A DNA stretch of 64,000 nucleotides from Rhinatrema bivittatum (taxonomy: Eukaryota; Chordata; Amphibia; Gymnophiona; Rhinatrematidae), in the NCBI RefSeq assembly GCF_901001135.1, contig NC_042618.1, positions 246,040,516-246,104,515 of the forward strand, in the 5' to 3' direction. Position numbers and translations under genes: made by a program. The notes beneath the pieces are model-generated. The model saw only the letters and a program-made list of their open reading frames with translations. It had not been told where the DNA came from and made no database searches. Shown piece by piece: positions 33,425 to 45,105 of this stretch; position 1 is the stretch's first letter; each line of letters opens with the position of its first letter.

Positions 33425-33582
33425 ACTGTCTGACACACACACACACTCAATCATGTTCACAGACTGAGTTCACTTCAATCCTTAGCAAGCACTGCCAATT
33501 TTCAAAAACGATTAGCTGCTTGCTAGTGACACAAACTCAGTCTGACTTTCTAGGTCTATTTCTCACAGTGTGTAGAAAAATG

Positions 33583-33614
<32 letters not shown>

Positions 33615-33620
33615 ACTCTA
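33425..33620. repeat. AC microsatellites
   Basis: A short AC run near 33433-33447 and a longer one at about 33590-33616. A G-run sits at 33353-33364. Confidence 0.9.
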
Positions 33621-34477
33621 TATGTGTGTGCACTGTTGACTGACTCCTATACACATACAAAAAGAAAACTGTCCGAAAGAGAATAAACTGATAAGGCTGG
33701 CAAGGCTGAGCTTCTCTTCAATTTAGTCTGTCTGCAGATAACCAGTGCAGTATACACTGTGCAGAATAAGACAGAGAGACACAAAAATCTGTGCTCTCTG
33801 ATTTGTATCTCCATTCCAGTACCTTGCCCCAATGAACAGACAGAAAGCAGTTCCTCTGACTCTGACTGCAGCTGTGCTAATCAGAAAAAGCCCTTTGTTA
33901 AAGCCAAAATTCTTCTCACACCTTTTTCAAAACTCGTCTTTGAATTCAAGAGATCTGCTGAAAAGACAAGCTTTCTCTATGAAATCCAACAGAGAAAATG
34001 AGTTTCTTTGCTCATGCTCAGAGCTTTCAGTGGGAATACATCAGTGACATTTGATCCAGAATCTAGCTATAGGTTAGATGTTGATTGGCTCTCCATCCTG
34101 TCTACTTACTTTCTTATCCTACCTCAGCTCCAGCACGGCTGTTATCTCACACAAGCAATTGTTGGTTTTTCTAGTTACCAGTCTCATTGCAGCTTTCTCA
34201 CTGAAGCACTTTTCAATGTGCCATAGCCTTGACTGTGAATTATAAATGAATGAAGCAAGCATTTCTTTTAAATTTGTAGGCACCCTCCATTTATTTCAGG
34301 AGTCCTTGAATAAAACAAAAAAGGTCTCAATCATTGCATTTTATCCATAATGTAAAATGAATGCATATCACTAATAGATCCTTATGCAGAACACATTCTA
34401 TCAGAATGCCTCACCTTGGTCATATTTGCAGAACACAGACAGATCCTCATTAAATACAGAATATGGAGATGATAAAG
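33621..34477. other. Stretch without recognised feature
   Basis: Frames of 60-80 codons overlap in different phases, and none carries a recognised motif. Confidence 0.35.
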
Positions 34478-34662
34478 CAGGGGTGAATAGTTCCAGTCTG
34501 CTAGGGACACCAACTGGTTGGGTTTGTAGGATATCCCTCATGAATATGCATGGGGCATATTTACATAAATCTGAGACAGAGTGCATGCACAGCTATCTCA
34601 TGCATATTCGTAAGGGATATCCTGAAAACCTGACCCATGAGGACAAGAATAGCCCTCCCCTG
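34478..34662. mobile_element. Foldback MITE (CAGGGG ends)
   Basis: Ends CAGGGGTGAATAG and, inverted, CAGGGGAGGGCTATTC. Internal arms GGATATCC(C/T)...ATGAATATGCATG and CATGCATATTCGT...GGATATCC form a foldback. It is related to 54560-54745. The 8-bp flanks agree only in part. Confidence 0.68.
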
Positions 34663-35057
34663 CCAAAAAGTATAAATGGAAATGTGCAGACAAAAATAGA
34701 ACCAGAAACTTCAAAAATCAGACTCTGTGTTAGAGTGATGAAGCAGCTGATATAAATCCTGAAGATCTTCAAGGATGACATGAAGGATCTGAGTTTCAGA
34801 AGCATAACTCTGGGCAGAGTCAGCCCTATGGTATGTATTCTGAAAGAAAAGATACAGGGTTGTTGGACGACATAGGGAGTTTAAAAAGTGGATCAGAAAC
34901 CTTTGTATGCGCAGATGGGAAATAATACAACCAATGATCAGTTTTCAATGCAGAGGTGGGGAATTTGAGGAGGACTACCGTACCCAGCATGGAAATCTGA
35001 GAACTTGAGAGTCTTAGAGAGAAAGGAAGTTGTTAAGGCTGTAAACAATTTGGAAGA

Positions 35058-36067
35058 TTTATTTTATTTCATTTACCAATCCTTATAAACTACTTTCTCC
35101 ACATTGTGATCGATATGGGTTACATAGTTATATACATAATAATATAAAATGACAACTCAATAAAATGCAAAAAATAAAAGGGTAGATTTTTAAACCCGTG
35201 CACATGGACGCGCTGATTTTATAACGTGCGTGCCGATGCGCGCATATTATAAAATCTGATGCACGTGCGCACATGCATGCCTGATTTTGTATCGGCGCGC
35301 ACAAGTGCTCGCGGGTGTCCCACTCGCACGCAAGGGAGGGATTTTTTAAAATACGCACAGTGACATGATCCCACTTTTTCCCAGTTCCCTCCCACTCACT
35401 CCAATTAAGGAGTGGACTGGGAGAGAACTTTCCTATCCCCCTAACTATCCTTCCTACCTTTTCCCCTCTCCTCCCTGTCCCCAGCCCCTACCTACCTAGC
35501 TGTTTTTGGTTTGTTTTTAAACTTATCTGCTCTGATGAGAAGTAAGTTACGTGCGCTGGCCAGCTGCCGGCATGCACTTCCCCGGGACAGGGCCTAATGG
35601 TCGCTGTCCCAGTTGGCCTCTGCCCTGCCCCTGCCCTGCCCCCTGGCCTGCCCCTTTCACATAGCCTGGCACTTCGGCACGTATCGGGGGATACCTGCGT
35701 GGCCGGACTGCTTGTAAAATGCGCACAGTGCGCGCACTGCCTGGCCACACACGTATCCCCTGGTTTTTGTGCACACAGGTTTTTTAAAATGTGGCCCAAA
35801 ATTCATAAAACAAATACATTATATTTTAAAAACATCATTAAAATAAAAGGTTTTTAATTGCTTATGATCAAACTTTATGTCCTGAATAAGTCTCAGCTTT
35901 CTCAGTAATGCATTCCATAATAAAGGGCCTGCAAATGAAAAAGTTTGTGCCCATGTGGATTGTAATCTATAATCTCGCAGGGATGGTGCCTCTAATAAAT
36001 TTGCATCTTGAGATCTTAATGTTCGATATGGAACATATTTCTTTAATATTTTAGCCAAAGTACAAGA
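35058..36067 (-). mobile_element. Old L2-like LINE, 3' part
   Basis: The minus strand holds a LINE 3' UTR and tail (35058-35179) and a C-terminal frame at 35819-36058 (AKILKKYVPYRTLRSQ, TFSFAGPLLWNALL), interrupted by a MITE at 35180-35797. It continues beyond the large L2 insert at 41379-41620, where the preceding residues (ARILTGTSQSAHITSVFKEL) are found. Confidence 0.75.
35180..35797. mobile_element. MITE with GGGTAGATTTTTAAA ends
   Basis: The right end, inverted, reads GGGCCACATTTTAAAAAACC, similar to the left GGGTAGATTTTTAAACC. The inside has GC-rich CGCGC/GTGCG blocks. It resembles the insert at about 44517-45105. No exact duplication found. Confidence 0.5.
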
Positions 36068-36758
36068 GTTTATTTTATTTATTTATTTAAGGATTTTTAT
36101 ATACCGACATACACTGAGTATCACATCGGGTCACATTGAAACATAAATTTAGCTTATTAGTGCTTTACAGAGAACTCATCAAATATAGGAGAAACAAGAA
36201 CTAGTTAATAATGCAGATAACAAGAGCAAGTATTAAAATTAAAATGAAAAACATGATCTTAGATTACAGCGTTTTTTATAGAACTCTTTACAAGTAAGAA
36301 TTATTGGAGGTTGGGGAGAAGGGGACAGAGGGGGGGGGGGGAATAGAGGGTACAGCAGGATAATATCAGATAGAAAGGGAGGTCTAGTAAGGAGGGAGAG
36401 GGGGAGGGGAAATGGGTAAAAGGTAAGGGTGAGGAGGAAATTGCATATTGGGGGGTAGTTGGAGGAAAGTCAGAGGGACCGGTAATGGAGGGCAAATGGG
36501 GAGGATATGCTTGGGAAGGTTTCAGCATGTTTAATTATATGCTTGTGTAAATAGCAGGTCTTTAGTTTCTGCTTAAATTTCTTTGGGCAGAGTTCCTGGC
36601 GTAGGCTAGTTGGCATGGAGTTCCACAGCGCAGGCTGTGGATAGTGAACGAGCTTTTGTGGATGTATTGTTTAGGAGAAGGAGTGTGTAGGGTTGCCTGG
36701 TATTGGTTTCTGGTCAGTCTTGAGGATGAGTGGAATATTAATGAGTCTTTGAACCAAT

Positions 36759-38208
36759 TCATGTCAGGGTTATGGAGGGCTTTATGAATGATAGAGAGGG
36801 TTTGTATTGGATACGGTGTCCAATTGGGAGCCAGTATAAATCCTTGAGGACGGGTGTTATGTGTTCATTTTTATGGGTGTTTGTGAGGATGCGGGCGGTA
36901 GCGTTTTGGAGAATTTGGAGTGGGTGGATGGTGTTTTTGGGGAGACCTAGGAGGAGGGAGTTGCAGTAATTGATTTTCAAGAAAATGGTTGTCTGCAGTA
37001 CTGTACGAAAATCGGTAAGATGAAGGAGGGGTTTTCGTTTTTTCAGAGTATGTAGTTTGAAAAAGCACTCTTTAAGATTGGAGTTGATGCATTTTTTGAA
37101 GTTCATGTGGTTGTCTAGGGTGACCCCAAGGTCTCTAACATGTTGAGTGAATGAGATTGATGTAGGGTGTGTATGTGTGTGTGTGGGGGGGAGATATCAG
37201 TGCTAAGTTGTGGAGTGATGAGCATGAGCTCTGTTTTAGCAGTGTTGAGAGCAAGGTGTATGTTGGATAGGAGATTGTTAACGGCAGATAAGGTAGATTC
37301 CCAAGTGTTGACGGCCTTGGGTGGAGAGTCATTGACTGGAATGAGAATCTGTACATCATCTGCTTATATGAAGTGTGGGAGATCAATTTCAGATAGTAGG
37401 TGACAGAGGGGCAGTAGATAAATGTTGAATAGAGTAGATGATAGTGAAGAGCCTTGTGGGACACCTTGATTGAGGGGGATGGCTTTAGAGTCATGGTTTC
37501 CAATTTTAATTTTATATTGCCTTTTGCTAAGATATGATGTAATCCAGCTGAGGGCTACTCCAGTTATTCAAATTTCACTGATTCGCTGTATGAGGATATT
37601 GTGGTTAATGGTGTTGAAGGCCGAAGATATGTTTAAGAGGGCTAGAATGTATGATTTGCCTTTGTCGAGGCCTTTAATGAGGTAATCTGCCATAGAGAGT
37701 AGGAGGGTTTCGGTACTGTAGTATTTTGGAAACCATATTGTGAGGAGGATAAGAGTAAGTGGTTGTCAAGGTAGTCTGTGAGTTGGCGGTTGACTGCTTT
37801 TTCAAGGATTTTAGATATGAAGGGTAAATTGGAGATCCGTCGGTAATTTGATGGATCAGAGGGGTCAAGTTTAGGTTTTTTTAATATAGGCTTAACTATC
37901 GCTTGTTTAAGGGGGTTGGGTACTGAGCCGGAGGTGATAGAGATGTTTATGATGTCGGCAATAGGTTGGGCAATTATATTGGGGATGGAGAGTAGATGTT
38001 TTGAGGGGATGGTGTCTGTTGGATGGGAGGATGGTTTCATTTTCTTGAGGATGGATTCAACTTCTTTTGCGGCAATTGTTTCAAATGAGTTAAGCTTGGT
38101 GGCGGGGTTGGTAAGGGGAGTCTTGCTGGGTGGGTTGGAAGAGGGGAACCTTAACAACAGTTTGTGCGTTTGGTCCTGGAAATAAAGTGCGAGGTCCCCG
38201 CATTTCAT
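36759..38208 (-). pseudogene. L2 ORF2: reverse transcriptase and C-terminal domain
   Basis: Frames in order from the right: SSHPTDTIPSKHLLSIP, KPILKKPKLDPSDPSNYRR, SQYGFQNTTVPKPS (37642-38208), then the palm in broken frames (TYKQMMYR where YADDVQ is expected near 37350), and the C-terminus KINYCNSLLLGLPKNTIHPL (36759-37106). The catalytic block is mutated or out of frame, so it is inactive. Confidence 0.78.
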
Positions 38209-38462
38209 GCTGGCTTCATCGTCTGGGATATGGGGAAGAGGTAGTTTAGTTAGAGAGGCAACAAATTCAAAAAGGGCATGGGCATTGTATTGGAATTGGT
38301 GAATCTTGCGGGCGTGGGAATCTTTTAGTTTTATTTAGCATTTCACGGTAGTTATGGAGTGAAGTTTTATAATTTGTGAGGAGAGTGGGATTAGGATCTT
38401 TGCACCAGCTTTTTTCTAGCTTTCTAAGTTGGTGTTTCATCTTTTTCAGGTTGTGCGTGTAC

Positions 38463-39590
38463 TAGGGATGTGAATCGTTTTAGGACGATTAAAATTATCG
38501 TCCGATAATTTTAATATCGTCTTAAACCGTTATGGAACACAATACAATAGAGATTCTAACGATTTATCGTTATAAATCGTTAGAATCGTGAGCCGGCACA
38601 CTAAAACCCCCTAAAACCCACCCCCGACCCTTTAAATTAAATCCCCCACCCTCCCGAACCCCCCCCCAATGACTTAAATAACCTGCGGGTCCAGCGGCGG
38701 TCCGGAACGGCAGCGGTCCGGAACGGGCTCCTGCTCCTGAATCTTGTTGTCTTCAGCCGGCGCCATTTTCCAAAATGGCGCCGAAAAATGGCGGCGGCCA
38801 TAGACGAACACGATTGGACGGCAGGAGGTCCTTCCGGACCCCCGCTGGACTTTTGGCAAGTCTCGTGGGGGTCAGGAGGCCCCCCACAAGCTGGCCAAAA
38901 GTTCCTGGAGGTCCAGCGGGGGTCAGGGAGCGATTTCCCGCCGCGAATCGTTTCCGTACGGAAAATGGCGCCGGCAGGAGATCGACTGCAGGAGGTTGTT
39001 CAGCGAGGCGCCGGAACCCTCGCTGAACGACCTCCTGCAGTCGATCTCCTGCCGGCGCCATTTTCCGTACGAAAACGATTCGCGGCGGGAAATCGCTCCC
39101 TGACCCCCGCTGGACCTCCAGGAACTTTTGGCCAGCTTGTGGGGGGCCTCCTGACCCCCACGAGACTTGCCAAAAGTCCAGCGGGGGTCCGGAAGGACCT
39201 CCTGCCGTCCAATCGTGTTCGTCTATGGCCGCCGCCATTTTTCGGCGCCATTTTGGAAAATGGCGCCGGCTGAAGACAACAAGATTCAGGAGCAGGAGCC
39301 CGTTCCGGACCGCTGCCGTTCCGGACCGCCGCTGGACCCGCAGGTTATTTAAGTCATTGGGGGGGGGGTTCGGGAGGGTGGGGGATTTAATTTAAAGGGT
39401 CGGGGGTGGGTTTTAGGGGGTTTTAATGTGCCGGTTTTGCGATTTTCGATTTTTCGATTTTTTCGATTTTTCACGATTTTTCATGATTTTTCACGATATT
39501 TTACCCCCCCAAACGGCAACAATACGATTCCCTCCCCCTCCCAGCCGAAATCGATCGTTAAGACGATCGCGGACACGATTCACATCCCTA
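38463..39590. mobile_element. 1,128-bp foldback hAT-type element, copy 1
   Basis: Terminal repeat TAGGGATGTGAATCG and its inverse are flanked by perfect 8-bp duplications GCGTGTAC (38455-38462 and 39591-39598). It is nearly one long inverted repeat: arms of roughly 500 bp around a centre near 39010-39030, so the same protein-like frames appear on both strands. It has no transposase. It interrupts the L2 endonuclease-RT linker. Confidence 0.93.
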
Positions 39591-39599
39591 GCGTGTACC

Positions 39600-40440
39600 A
39601 GGGTTTTAGTTTATTATTTTGGGAGGAGTTTATTTCTCTTGATTATAGTGGGCAGATTTTTTCTGCCACAGTGTTAGTGAGGTTGCGTCAAGATTGTCTG
39701 ACAGGGAAGTAATGAGGTCATCTTTATTGCATGATTTTCTATAGTGTATGATGGTTTTTGAGTTTGAGGGGTGGAGAGGGTTCTTGATGGAGCAGGTGGT
39801 TTTAATCAGAATGTGGTCAGACCAGGGAATGGGGGAATATGTAGGGGGGGTCAGGTTGTATAAGGGAGTTTATGAAGATGAGGTCGAGAGTATGTCCAGC
39901 TCGATGGGTGGAGTTGTTGATAATCTGTCTAAAGCCTATCGCCTTTAGGGATTTTAGTATAGTGTCACAGGAAGTTGTGTGAGGCATAGAATCAACATGA
40001 AGATTAAAATCTCCAAGGATAATAGTTGGGGTGTCTATGCTAATGTTCTTAGTGATATATTCAATGAGAGGAGAAGGGTTTGAGTCTAATGTTCCTGGGG
40101 GGGGGGGGGGGGGGGGGAGTATATTAGGCAGATTTGGAGAGATGGGGATTTGAAGAGACCTATCTCTAGCTTGGGGGGGGGGGGGGAATAATAGTTTGAT
40201 GTATTAATTTGAGTTTCTTTTTGGTTGCCAAAAGGATTCCTCCACCATTTTTTTTGGGTCTGGGTATGGATATAATGTCATAGGATTCTATGGGTAACTG
40301 ATTTAATAGGACAATGTCAGTTTCTTTCATCCATGTTTCTGTGATAGCACAGATGTCTGGATTCAAGTCTAGTAGGGTGTCTTTGAGAATAGGTATTTTT
40401 TTGCATATTGATTGTGCATTGAGGAGGATGAGGGAGAGGG
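39600..40440 (-). pseudogene. L2 ORF2: apurinic endonuclease
   Basis: The frame at 40166-40366 reads MNPDICAITETWMK, GGGILLATKKKL, the N-terminal endonuclease motifs with the catalytic glutamate. Later endonuclease residues occur in other frames towards 39600. G-runs break the frame. Start and end are approximate. Confidence 0.72.
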
Positions 40441-41010
40441 GCGGTCAGTCCAATGATTTGGGTCATGGGAGGGGTGATCATGGAAGGGAGTAGTGTTTTA
40501 AGGTATGATTTATGTCTGTGGGGGTGAGGAGGGGGGGTTTGTGATTGTAGTGTTTGAGTTTTGGTATCTTGTGGGTCAGCATTGTGTTAGTTGTGTTGTT
40601 AGGGCAGGTAGGTGAAGATGGGGTTAGCAAAGTGCGAGCTTGATGGTGTGTTAGGTATGTCAGGGATTCGGTGAGGGAAGTAGGAAAAGTTTGCCAGAGG
40701 TTGAGGGGTAGAGGAAGAAATTCTGGCTGGAAGCAAAGGTCTACTGTAAGAAGACTGCAGGGCAAGTTGAGGACAATAGTGATAAGTTTCCTCACTGGCA
40801 GAAAGGAAGCTGGCGACGGTTGAGGTGGGTTAAGGAGTTAACCAAAGCTAAATGGGGAGAAGGTGAAGAGTGGGCAGGGTAACTAAGAAAGCTAAAGTGG
40901 GCCAATTGAGAAGGGTCAGGGTGGGTAAGGCACAATTTGAAGCACAAAGGGGAGCACTAAGGGGACAGGCCCTTTATTTGCGCACCTTCGGTGCGCGACG
41001 CCAAGGAACG

Positions 41011-41372
41011 TGGCCTGCTTTTCATCCAGGTAAGTGGTCCCTTGCGCTAAGGTCACTACCGGTGCGGTGACTCATGGTAGGCAGGGTCCGGTCGTGTTGG
41101 AGTGGTGTCGGTCGGGCCAGTAGGGAGGCCGCTCATGGGCAGTGCACCCTGACCCCGATGAGTCGGTGCCGATTGCACGGGTGCGGCAGCGGGGTTCGCA
41201 AGCGGCAGGCGCGGCCGAGAGAGGAAGATCTGAGGGAGCAAGACCTGCTTTTCAGCCAGGTATGCGGTCCCTTGCGCTGAGGTCACTACCGGGACGGTGA
41301 CTCATGGTAGGCAGGATCCGGTCGCGTTGGAGTGGCGTCGGTCGGGCTGGTAGGGAGGCCGCTCTCGGGCAG
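41011..41372 (-). promoter_or_regulatory. Tandem 5' promoter-like monomers of the L2
   Basis: Two GC-rich units of about 230-bp period (CCTGCTTTTCATCCAGG near 41011 and CCTGCTTTTCAGCCAGG near 41241). The outermost is truncated at about 131 bp at the element's 5' end. The layout recalls the promoter monomers of mouse L1, and function is inferred only. Confidence 0.55.
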
Positions 41373-41378
41373 GTTTAT

Positions 41379-41620
41379 GTTGTTCAATAATTTGAATACT
41401 ATCACATCTATCTTAAATTTGATTCTTTGGGTTATAGTAAGCCAGTGCAGCTCTTTAAATACCGAAGTTATATGAGCTGACTGACTTGTGCCAGTCAATA
41501 TACGTGCCTCAGATGAAAGAAAGACTGAATTGCTTTGCAGCTGCAACTTTAAACTCCCTGAATGAAGTAATGTGGGAGACTGATGTATCAATTTGGGTGC
41601 AACCAGGCACAAGACAAGTA
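41379..41620 (-). pseudogene. Old L2-like LINE, part upstream of the L2 insert
   Basis: A minus frame gives ARILTGTSQSAHITSVFKELHW and VFKLLNNI, the L2-type C-terminal region. It joins the fragment at 35798-36067 once the L2 at 36074-41372 is taken out. Confidence 0.75.
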
Positions 41621-41773
41621 ATACTTTTTTCACAGGCTTTCACTATAGTGTGAAAGATAAAGTGTACCTAGCAGATGGAAAATGCATTTCTGTGATGGGG
41701 AAAGAAGGATGGCTTACATGTGCAACCACTGCTGGCCACAGGCACAGAATTCTCATGAAAGACATACTGTATC

Positions 41774-42787
41774 TGTTGCGCTTCCCAGCCGTGTCCGTTC
41801 CGTGGCCGGGTCTGCTCACCTGGCCCGACTGTCCACCAGTTCCGCCCTGAGTCCCTGCATTGCTCGGCCGCGGCTTCCACGGGCGTCCCCGGCTCCTTCA
41901 CGGTCTTCCTTGTCACAACTGTCCTCGCGCTGGGGCTCGGCATCCTCCTTGGCATTGGCACTGCTCCCTAGCGCGCGTGGAGCTCTTCCCAAGTTAAAGG
42001 GCCAAGCGAGAAGAAAACCTCAGGCGGCGCCAGAGTCTGACATCACTTGAGCAGGGTATTTAAACTACAGCTCAACCCTTAGCTCATTGCCTTGACAATT
42101 GGGTCATACACTCCGATGTGTCTAGTTTGCCTTCCAGCATTTCCTGTTTGTGTCTCTTGTTCCAGTGTCTCCTGTTCCAGCGTCTCCTGGGTCTCCTGTT
42201 CCAGCATCTCCTGTTCCTTCGTTTCTCCATCCCTGGAAGTATCCTCCAGACTGATCTCACGGTACTGACCATTGCTTGCTCCTGACTACTCCTAATCGCT
42301 GCCTGGAACTGACCTCTGCCTGAACACTGACTACTCTTGACTGCTGCCTGGAACCAACCTCTGCCTGAACACCGACTACTCTTGACTGCTGCTTGAAACC
42401 GACCTCTGCCTGGACCCTACTTCCAGATTGACTACAGGTCCTGACTCCTGCTTCGGCTGAACATTCTGACTACTACTCTGGCCTTGATCCTCGCCTTCTA
42501 TTCTGGCCTCCAGTGACCACTAGACATTCTGGTTTGGAGCTCGACCGTGCACCCTTGTTCGTGGTGGGCACTCTTCTGCACTTTCTCTCCAGGAGACCCT
42601 GCGAGGCCCACCTAAGACCAAGCGGCCCGGGTAAACAAGGGCTCAACCTGAGGGAACCCTGGGTTGCTATTGGCAAAGCTCCAGCTAGCCTCCTGTGCTC
42701 CGCCTCCTGGTGGAAGGTGCTCACCGGGTCTGACCGGATAGCCATACCAATCCTGCACCAGGCCAAGGGTCCACATCCAGCGCAACA
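41774..42787 (+). mobile_element. Solo Gypsy-type LTR in the copia element
   Basis: 1,014 bp, starting TGTTGCGC and ending GCGCAACA, with 5-bp duplications GTATC (41769-41773 and 42788-42792). It splits the copia sequence between DILYL and PDLKE. TATTTAAA is at 42057 and GCCTTGACAA 32 nt below. Pyrimidine-rich tandem units (TGACCTCTGCCTG) lie at 42290-42420. It is close to the LTR of G1. Confidence 0.92.
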
Positions 42788-43277
42788 GTATCTGCCAGAC
42801 CTGAAGGAAAGCCTCCTGTCAGTGAAGTGTCTGACAAGCATGGGGTCCACAATTCTCTTCTGCAAGGATGCATGCTTGGTTAAGAAGGGGTCAAGCATAG
42901 TGGCACAAATGGTTGTTGGTAAAAACCTGTATAGAATCATTTGCATAGATGAGGAAGCTAAAGCATCTACCCAACCCCCACACCAAAACTGCATACACAT
43001 ATGGCACAAATGCCTAAGACACATATATCAAGATGTAATAAATGACTTACTGAAAAAACAGATGACAGTGCATTTTAAGGTAGCCCCATGCACAGAGATT
43101 CCGATATGCATGTGCCGTCTCAAAGGCAAAGAAACAGCTGAGGGCAAACCATCACAGAGCAAGTCAGCCACTGGAGCTAATCCACAGTGATCAATGTGGA
43201 CCAATGAAGACAGCAACCCCTTCTGAAAACATATATAACTGACCATCATTGATGATTACTTCAGGTACATAAAAAAG

Positions 43278-44373
43278 TAGGGATGTGAATCATTTTAGGA
43301 CGATTAAAATTATCGTCCGATAATTTTAATATCATCTTAAACCGTTATGGAACACAATACAATACAGATTCTAACGATTTATCGTTATAAATCGTTAGAA
43401 TCGTGAGCCGGCACACTAAAACCCCCTAAAACCCACCCCCGACCCTTTAAATTAAATCCCCCACCCCAAATAACTTAAATAACCTGCGGGTCCAGCGGCG
43501 GTCCGGAACGGCAGCGGTCCGGAACGGGCTCCTGCTCCTGAATCTTGTCGTCTTCAGCCGGCGCCATTTTCCAAATGGCGCCGAAAAATGGCGGCGGCCA
43601 TAGACGAAAAAGATTGGACGGCAGGAGGTCCTTCCGGACCCCCGCTGGACTTTTGGCAAGTCTCGTGGGGGTCAGGAGGCCCCCCACAAGCTGGCCAAAA
43701 GTTCCTGGAGGTCCAGCGGGGGTCAGGGAGCGATTTCCCGCCGCGAATCGTTTTCGTACGGAAAATGGCGCCGGCAGGAGATCGACTGCAGGAGGTCGTT
43801 CAGCGAGGCGCCGGAACCCTCGCTGAACGACCTCCTGCAGTCGATCTCCTGCCGGCGCCATTTTCCGTACGAAAACGATTCGCGGCGGGAAATCGCTCCC
43901 TGACCCCCGCTGGACCTCCAGGAACTTTTGGCCAGCTTGTGGGGGGCCTCCTGACCCCCACGAGACTTGCCAAAAGTCCAGCGGGGGTCCGGAAGGACCT
44001 CCTGCCGTCCAATCTTTTTCGTCTATGGCCGCCGCCATTTTTCGGCGCCATTTTGGAAAATGGCGCCGGCTGAAGACGACAAGATTGAGGAGCAGGAGCC
44101 CGTTCCGGACCGCTGCCGTTCCGGACCGCCGCTGGACCCGCAGGTTATTTAAGTTATTGGGGGGGGGTTCGGGAGGGTGGGGGATTTAATTTAAAGGGTC
44201 GGGGGTGGGTTTTAGGGGGTTTTAATGTGCCGGTTTTTCGATTTTTCGATTTTTAACGATTTTTAACGATTTTTCACGATATTTTACCCCCCCAAACGGC
44301 AACAATACGATTCCCTCCCCCTCCCAGCCGAAATCGATCGTTAAGACGATCGAGGACACGATTCACATCCCTA
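43278..44373. mobile_element. 1,096-bp foldback hAT-type element, copy 2
   Basis: Flanked by 8-bp duplications TAAAAAAG (43270-43277 and 44374-44381). Nearly identical to the element at 38463 apart from a few substitutions and small indels. It interrupts the copia integrase just after the YFRYI motif. Confidence 0.93.
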
Positions 44374-44516
44374 TAAAAAAGTATCTCTTGAGTCAAAAAA
44401 ATGAAACACTGAAGAAACTCAAGAAGTATGTGGCAATGACAAGCATCAACTTCCACTGCAAACTTAGAACCATTCACATGGACAACAAAGGACAATATGG
44501 GGAAGATTTTCAAAAG

Positions 44517-45105
44517 TACGCGTGGGCGTACATGTACGTTCGCTACCCGGCGCACACACATGTACACCCGATTTTATTTCAGCTGACTCTGAAACGATAT
44601 CCGAAACCCACCCCAACTCTTCCAACTTAATTAATTACAACGGGGTTGTAAAAAAAAAAAAGAAACCCAAACCCACCCCAACCCTTCAAATTTTATAACA
44701 GGCACATGCATGTTATAAAATCGGGGGGGGTTGTGCGCACCGACGCCCACGGGCTTGCCTGTTCCCTCCCCCCTAAACTAACTTTCCCCACCCCTTCCCC
44801 TTGCCTTTCCCCCCCAGCCCTTCTCTAACCCTCCCAAATTCTTATTATACCTCTTGGGCCTGCCTGGAGGCAGGCGCAGGTTGCACGCACCAGAAGCCTG
44901 CCGGCACGCGATCCTCCGGCACCGCGGCAAATGGCCACTGTGCCGGAGGCCTCTGGCCCCGCCCCACCCCGGACCGCCCCTTTAGTAAAGCCCCAGGACT
45001 TAGATGCGTCCCGGGGCTTTATGCGCGTCGCCGGGCCTTTATAAAATAGGCCCGGGGCGCGTAAGCCACTCCATGCTCGTAAATCTTTTAAAATACGGCC
45101 CTATG
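44517..45105. mobile_element. GC-rich MITE-like insert in copia
   Basis: It separates two stretches of copia integrase. Its left (ATTTTCAAAAGTACGCGTGG) and inverted right end (TATTTTAAAAGATTTACG) are loosely similar, and it shares style and blocks with the insert at 35180. Limits are approximate. Confidence 0.5.

Larger units (their letters stand above)
36074..41372 (-). mobile_element. Nearly full-length L2-clade LINE
   Basis: A 6-bp duplication GTTTAT (36068-36073 and 41373-41378) brackets it. Without the nested 1.1-kb hAT element it is about 4.2 kb. From the 5' end (right) it has GC-rich promoter-like monomers (41011-41372), a possible ORF1 region (40478-40795), endonuclease (about 39600-40440), RT (37135-38210), a C-terminal domain (36759-37106) and the 3' tail (TATATAAAAATCC, AAATA repeats). 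Poly-G runs at 40100-40118 and 40174-40187 and frame breaks inactivate it. Confidence 0.85.

Noticed and set aside
33759..34047. Overlapping frames of 70-80 codons
   Set aside because: No motif, no upstream or downstream exon signal. Expected by chance.
38753..39273. 161-codon frames on both strands with almost identical products
   Set aside because: They mirror each other because the element is one long inverted repeat. The same applies to 43475-44073.
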